From NCBI RefSeq assembly GCF_025766255.1, contig NW_026516672.1, positions 558,001 through 622,000 on the forward strand: a stretch of DNA of 64,000 nt. Reading direction: 5' to 3'. The notes under the pieces are model-generated. The model was given only the letters and a program-made list of their open reading frames with translations, made no database searches and was not told where the DNA came from. Origin of the DNA: Zychaea mexicana (Eukaryota > Mucoromycota > Mucoromycetes > Mucorales > Lichtheimiaceae). The translations under genes were made by a program, and so were the position numbers. Positions 60,378 through 64,000 of this stretch are shown here, piece after piece; position 1 is the first letter of the stretch; every line of letters starts with the position of its first letter.

Positions 60378-63327
60378 CTCGAAAACACTAATAAAACAGT
60401 TGTATACATAAACACGAATCAGGACAAAAGGATATGTTAGAATTACAAGCGAAATTCGAGCAGATGAAAGAGCTCTAGTATAGAAAACACGTACCCAACG
60501 CCTTAAAATAACAACTTAAAGAATGCGGACAGAGCAGATGCTGAGGTGTTAAGAAGTTAAGGAAAGGGACAAGCGTCGTGTGCTCCGCTGTTATAGTCGT
60601 GCGTCTCGAAACTGTTCTTAACCTCCGCTGTTCATAATCGGCAATCAACTCAGTTTTAGTGACATGATGACTAGATCAATCTGTCTGTCTATAGAAAGAC
60701 GCTCTCCGTAGTTTGCAGCATACTGCGCGTATACGAATATTTCATACCATACATAAACTATGAGTGCAGCTATGTTTATCGTTGCGATAGTGCCATTAAG
60801 GTGCTCTTTAAAAACAACATGGATCATGACAAAAAACGTTAATGGATAAGATTTATGAAAGGTATAACGCGCTATAAATTGATGTCAAAATATGTACATA
60901 CAACAGTTTGCACTTCACATGCGTCGCCGCCAACCACGCGACAACGACTCCTCAGATCCCAGCGGACTTGTCAGTACTGCAATGCCTGCACGGGTGATGA
61001 CCATCGCGGCGTGCGGAAGATACCCCTGTTGCTGATGACTTTATCGATCACTCAGAGGAAAATGATACTAGTGGTCATTGTAGAGACAGAATATATTACA
61101 TGCTATCTAAGATGCATCGATATGTGGTAGAGCGCAAGTTCTTGCAGGAGTACAGAAAACCATAAGGATTTTAATGTAGAAGAACCTTACTAACTTTGTG
61201 TCGATGCTACCACTGAAACAAGCCCCATGGACAAAATTCAACAATGGATTCTACAAAGCCTCAGAGTGTGATACTCTCGACCTGCTCGCATGACATCTGA
61301 GCCGTATGCCTTGCTCTTTCATTCTTTTTCGTTACTGGGTCTCATCGTGATTACCATCACCCATCGTTGGAAAATATGCAAAATCATAAAATGGTAATAT
61401 GATCTTGCAGCGACTCTAGATCAATATTGTATAAACTCGCTAAAAAAAGACGAGAAGAAGCAATCAACTGATGCAGATGTTTAAAGATAATACGATTATT
61501 GCTATTATAGTAGTAGAGAATGCATGCAAGTGATTGGAATAAGGGACAAACAATATATAAAAGCATAGAACAAATGAAAAATGTTTCCTAAAAAAAGAAA
61601 CCAAGTCGAAGTATCGAAATGAATGGTGCTGGTGGAAATGTGTATGTGTGTATGTGTGTATGACTGTGTATATTTGTATGTGGAATGTCAGCAGGAGATA
61701 TGTGGCTGGATCAGTGAATGAAAGCATAAAAAAATGAACAAAATGTGCAAGCGATATCGATAACGAAAAAGAGATTCATAGGCGGCGTAATATCTAGATG
61801 AGCTTCAGTGAAGTAAGTGTTGAGATGGGTTATTGAATATAGCAGAGGAAGAATGCGATCGAGCAAGTATGCAAAAGTTATTGTGGCTGGGTATGATATA
61901 TCTGAATACACCTCTTCGATTTTCGTGTAAAACGAAGAAAAGCACAATTGAGCATTTTATTTGAGAAACGGGCAACTCGGTCGCTTGTGGCCATACTTTC
62001 CGCACCAGGCACTATTGTTACAGGACACGTTAGTTACAATAATCTTTGTAAAATCAATCAATATAGATTTACAGAAGCTTGTTACCATTGCCCACCCTCG
62101 AGATTCAAAGGTTTGATGGTTATAACAGTTGGTGGCATTCTGTCTTCTTCGGGTTAAAAGATGAGGTTTTTTCCTAGCAATTTTTGCAGACTGTAATTTT
62201 AAGGGTTGGAGAGTTTTATTGTCGTTGTGTTGATTGAAATTACCTATCCACTAATGGACAGTTTGGTCTTTTATATACAGGCTTATTTATGTATTGTACC
62301 TGAAATCAGAGATGCATATGCTCCATGTATTACGTAAATATGTAGTTTATTCATGAGGGCTTTCTCGTGGTGTGTCTCGATTAGAGAGGAGGGGCCAGAC
62401 AAGGCACCACAACTGTAAAAGATTTAAGAGAATAAAGAAACCCTGCCTTTCAGGGGAATCGGCACTCTCTGTTACATAGGAGAAGAAAGCATCAAGAAAG
62501 AGTGCAGATCAAAAGGGAACCGCTATTTTGAAACCCATGACTTTGTTAATTTGAGATTGACAATTATTCATCGCAAGATCTGCAGCTGGGTCATTATTTT
62601 TTTCCAACCAATACCTTTTCCTAGCACCAGCCGCTTGATGTTCCCGCTTATGGCGCGTGGAATAATGAGTGACATGGAAAATTGTCATCACCACCACCAG
62701 TCCCTCGACAACACGGATATGTTAAAATCTATATACAATTATTTTCTACATGAAATGTTCTCGGCTCCTCGGTTCCTGTGCTAACACGCGAGCCCTTAAA
62801 CAACTTTTTAAGCCATATTCTCAGTTAGGTGTGCAGTCATGTTATTACTCCTTTCCGGGTAGGTTAAGAGAGACTGATCTTCTTACTGTATGCTGCGAAA
62901 TAGAGTAAACGAAGAAATGCGTTTTCCTTTGTTCATCGACGTTAAAGTTTCGATCATAGGAACCCTGTTTTCTCAAATCCAGTGTATTATTCTCTTCGGA
63001 TGTCCGCAAACTTGAGCTGCATGGATGTTTTATTCTCTAATTACCTGCTTATTCACATTAGAAAAAAAATATTCGAAAAGTATTCAGGAAATATTATATT
63101 CAAAATGCACGAAATATGAATATTTTTCGAATATTTATGAAACTCAGGACGAATATTTTTGATTATTCAAATAAGTTCTTTGTATATATATTGAAGCAAA
63201 AGAGTCTGTTGTAATGATCCACCATACGAGCCAATTTTATTGAATAAGTGTTTATCAAAACGCAAACGCAGATTACAACATCATAACCAAATACTGCTAC
63301 TAAACATATACTTTCAATTATATGACC
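60378..63327. other. 3-kb gene-poor stretch
   Basis: Only short, unsupported open frames. Visible structure is a TATGTG-type microsatellite at about 61639-61662 and an AT-rich inverted repeat at 63067-63136, annotated separately. The left end is the coatomer alpha promoter. Confidence 0.5.
63067..63136. repeat. AT-rich inverted repeat
   Basis: AAATATTCGAAAAGTATTC (63067-63085) is repeated inverted as GAATATTTTTCGAATATTT (63118-63136) with one mismatch and a 32-nt spacer. A related CGAATATTTTTGATTATTC lies just after, at about 63152. It may be a small palindromic element or a matrix-attachment-like AT tract. Confidence 0.5.
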
Positions 63328-63590
63328 CTAAAACACGCGCTTTTCAGGACGTCCAGGGCGTCTCTTTGTTGCTGAGCTGTTCTGCTCGGGAATAGTTTCT
63401 CTCGCGGTTCGTCCACGCTGTTTCTTAGGTGGGGTAGCTTGCGCTACATGTATTTTGAATTTGTACGGTGTTTGGTTTAAACAAGCAAGTATAAAAGCTA
63501 ACATTGCAAAGTTTACCTTCAGATCCCTCCACACTACTAGCATGCTTCCTTATACCCATCACAGCGGTCTGTAGATCAGTTGATCGTTGC

Positions 63591-63671
<81 letters not shown>

Positions 63672-64000
63672 GGTTCTTGCCGTCCTTTTTGGCGACGCAA
63701 CTTCAATGGTGTATCCTCCTCTTCCCTTGACATGTCTGCACCAAGATGCAGCTCTTCATATTCGTTCACGTCCTCAATTTCCTCTTGTTGATCATGTTTA
63801 TCATTCACATTGTGGTTGATGCTGATGTCATATGAACTGCCGCTTACATCAAATTAGTTACTCTCAAATATTTAAGATAAAAGCCTACCTCTCAACTCCA
63901 TCTTGGTCTTGTTCTGATGTCAAAGCCGAGCTATTTTGATAAGATGAGCTGTGATGTTCCCAGTCGTGGCTGTTATATTTAATTAATCAACTGTACAATA
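63328..64000 (-). CDS. poly-Gln protein with AT-hook, 3' part only
   Basis: The gene enters from beyond the right edge. Exons 63889-63969, 63517-63836 and 63328-63443 join in frame: HDWEHHSSSYQNSS...GVES, SYDISINHN...DVNEYEELHLGAD, a poly-Gln run that changes into (QR)n, then AQATPPKKQRGRTARE and a terminal TKRRPGRPEKRVF. RRPGRP is an AT-hook core that binds the minor groove of AT-rich DNA, and the basic tail also suits nuclear targeting. A transcription or chromatin factor is likely, but the defining domain lies outside the window. Both internal introns are GT-AG. The 5' end is missing. Confidence 0.65.
63591..63670. repeat. hexanucleotide to trinucleotide microsatellite
   Basis: (GTTGTC)n runs directly into (GTT)n. 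On the coding minus strand this is (CAA)n followed by (GACAAC)n, giving poly-Gln then alternating Gln-Arg. The phase boundary shows growth of two repeat units side by side inside a coding exon. Confidence 0.7.

Overview
The window reads as nuclear DNA of a filamentous fungus, most likely an early-diverging (Mucoromycota-like) one. Evidence: AT-rich intergenic DNA, many short GT-AG introns (about 45-110 nt, donors GTAAGT/GTATGT, CTAAC-like branch sites), a fungal HAM1-like gene, Dal5-type transporters, a wax-synthase-type MBOAT gene, poly-Gln tracts and Helitron debris. The phylum is inferred from gene content only. Coding joins were built by hand; for most genes the summed exon length is a multiple of three, which supports them.

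Left part (1-23.2 kb), mostly conserved housekeeping genes: a thaumatin-like gene broken by one in-frame stop (2.0-2.7 kb), an OYE/YqjM-type flavin oxidoreductase (-), a HAM1-like gene (-), TRAPPC13 (-), a tail-anchored acyl-CoA-binding protein resembling ACBD4/5 (+), the SSU-processome WD40 protein UTP21/WDR36 (-), coatomer gamma (-), and a Tcd1/Tcd2-like t6A dehydratase (+).

Middle (23.8-48.7 kb), an accessory region: five paralogous major-facilitator transporters of the allantoate permease (Dal5) family, three on + then two on -. They share motifs and many intron positions but have 10, 8, 6, 12 and 6 coding exons. Long gene-poor stretches between them hold a 467-bp TA-flanked inverted-repeat element, two 70-bp copies of a mini-element, and a decayed PIF1/Helitron helicase with a nearby GC-rich hairpin repeat. 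Between the Helitron remnant and the last transporter lies an array of repeated exon/intron-like units (44.5-46.5 kb), each with a strong donor and most with a TGAC-NN-GTCA-like palindrome; it looks like a spliced non-coding transcript built by unit duplication and is the least explained part of the window.

Right part (49.7-64 kb): a secreted hyper-acidic repetitive protein, a small secreted acidic four-cysteine protein, a wax-synthase-like acyltransferase that needs a GC-AG intron, coatomer alpha (-), a gene-poor 3-kb stretch, and the 3' part of a poly-Gln/AT-hook gene running off the end.

Together the housekeeping genes cover Golgi/ER traffic (two COPI subunits, TRAPPC13), ribosome biogenesis, tRNA modification and lipid handling. 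The transporter block and the two secreted acidic proteins are the variable, probably niche-related part.
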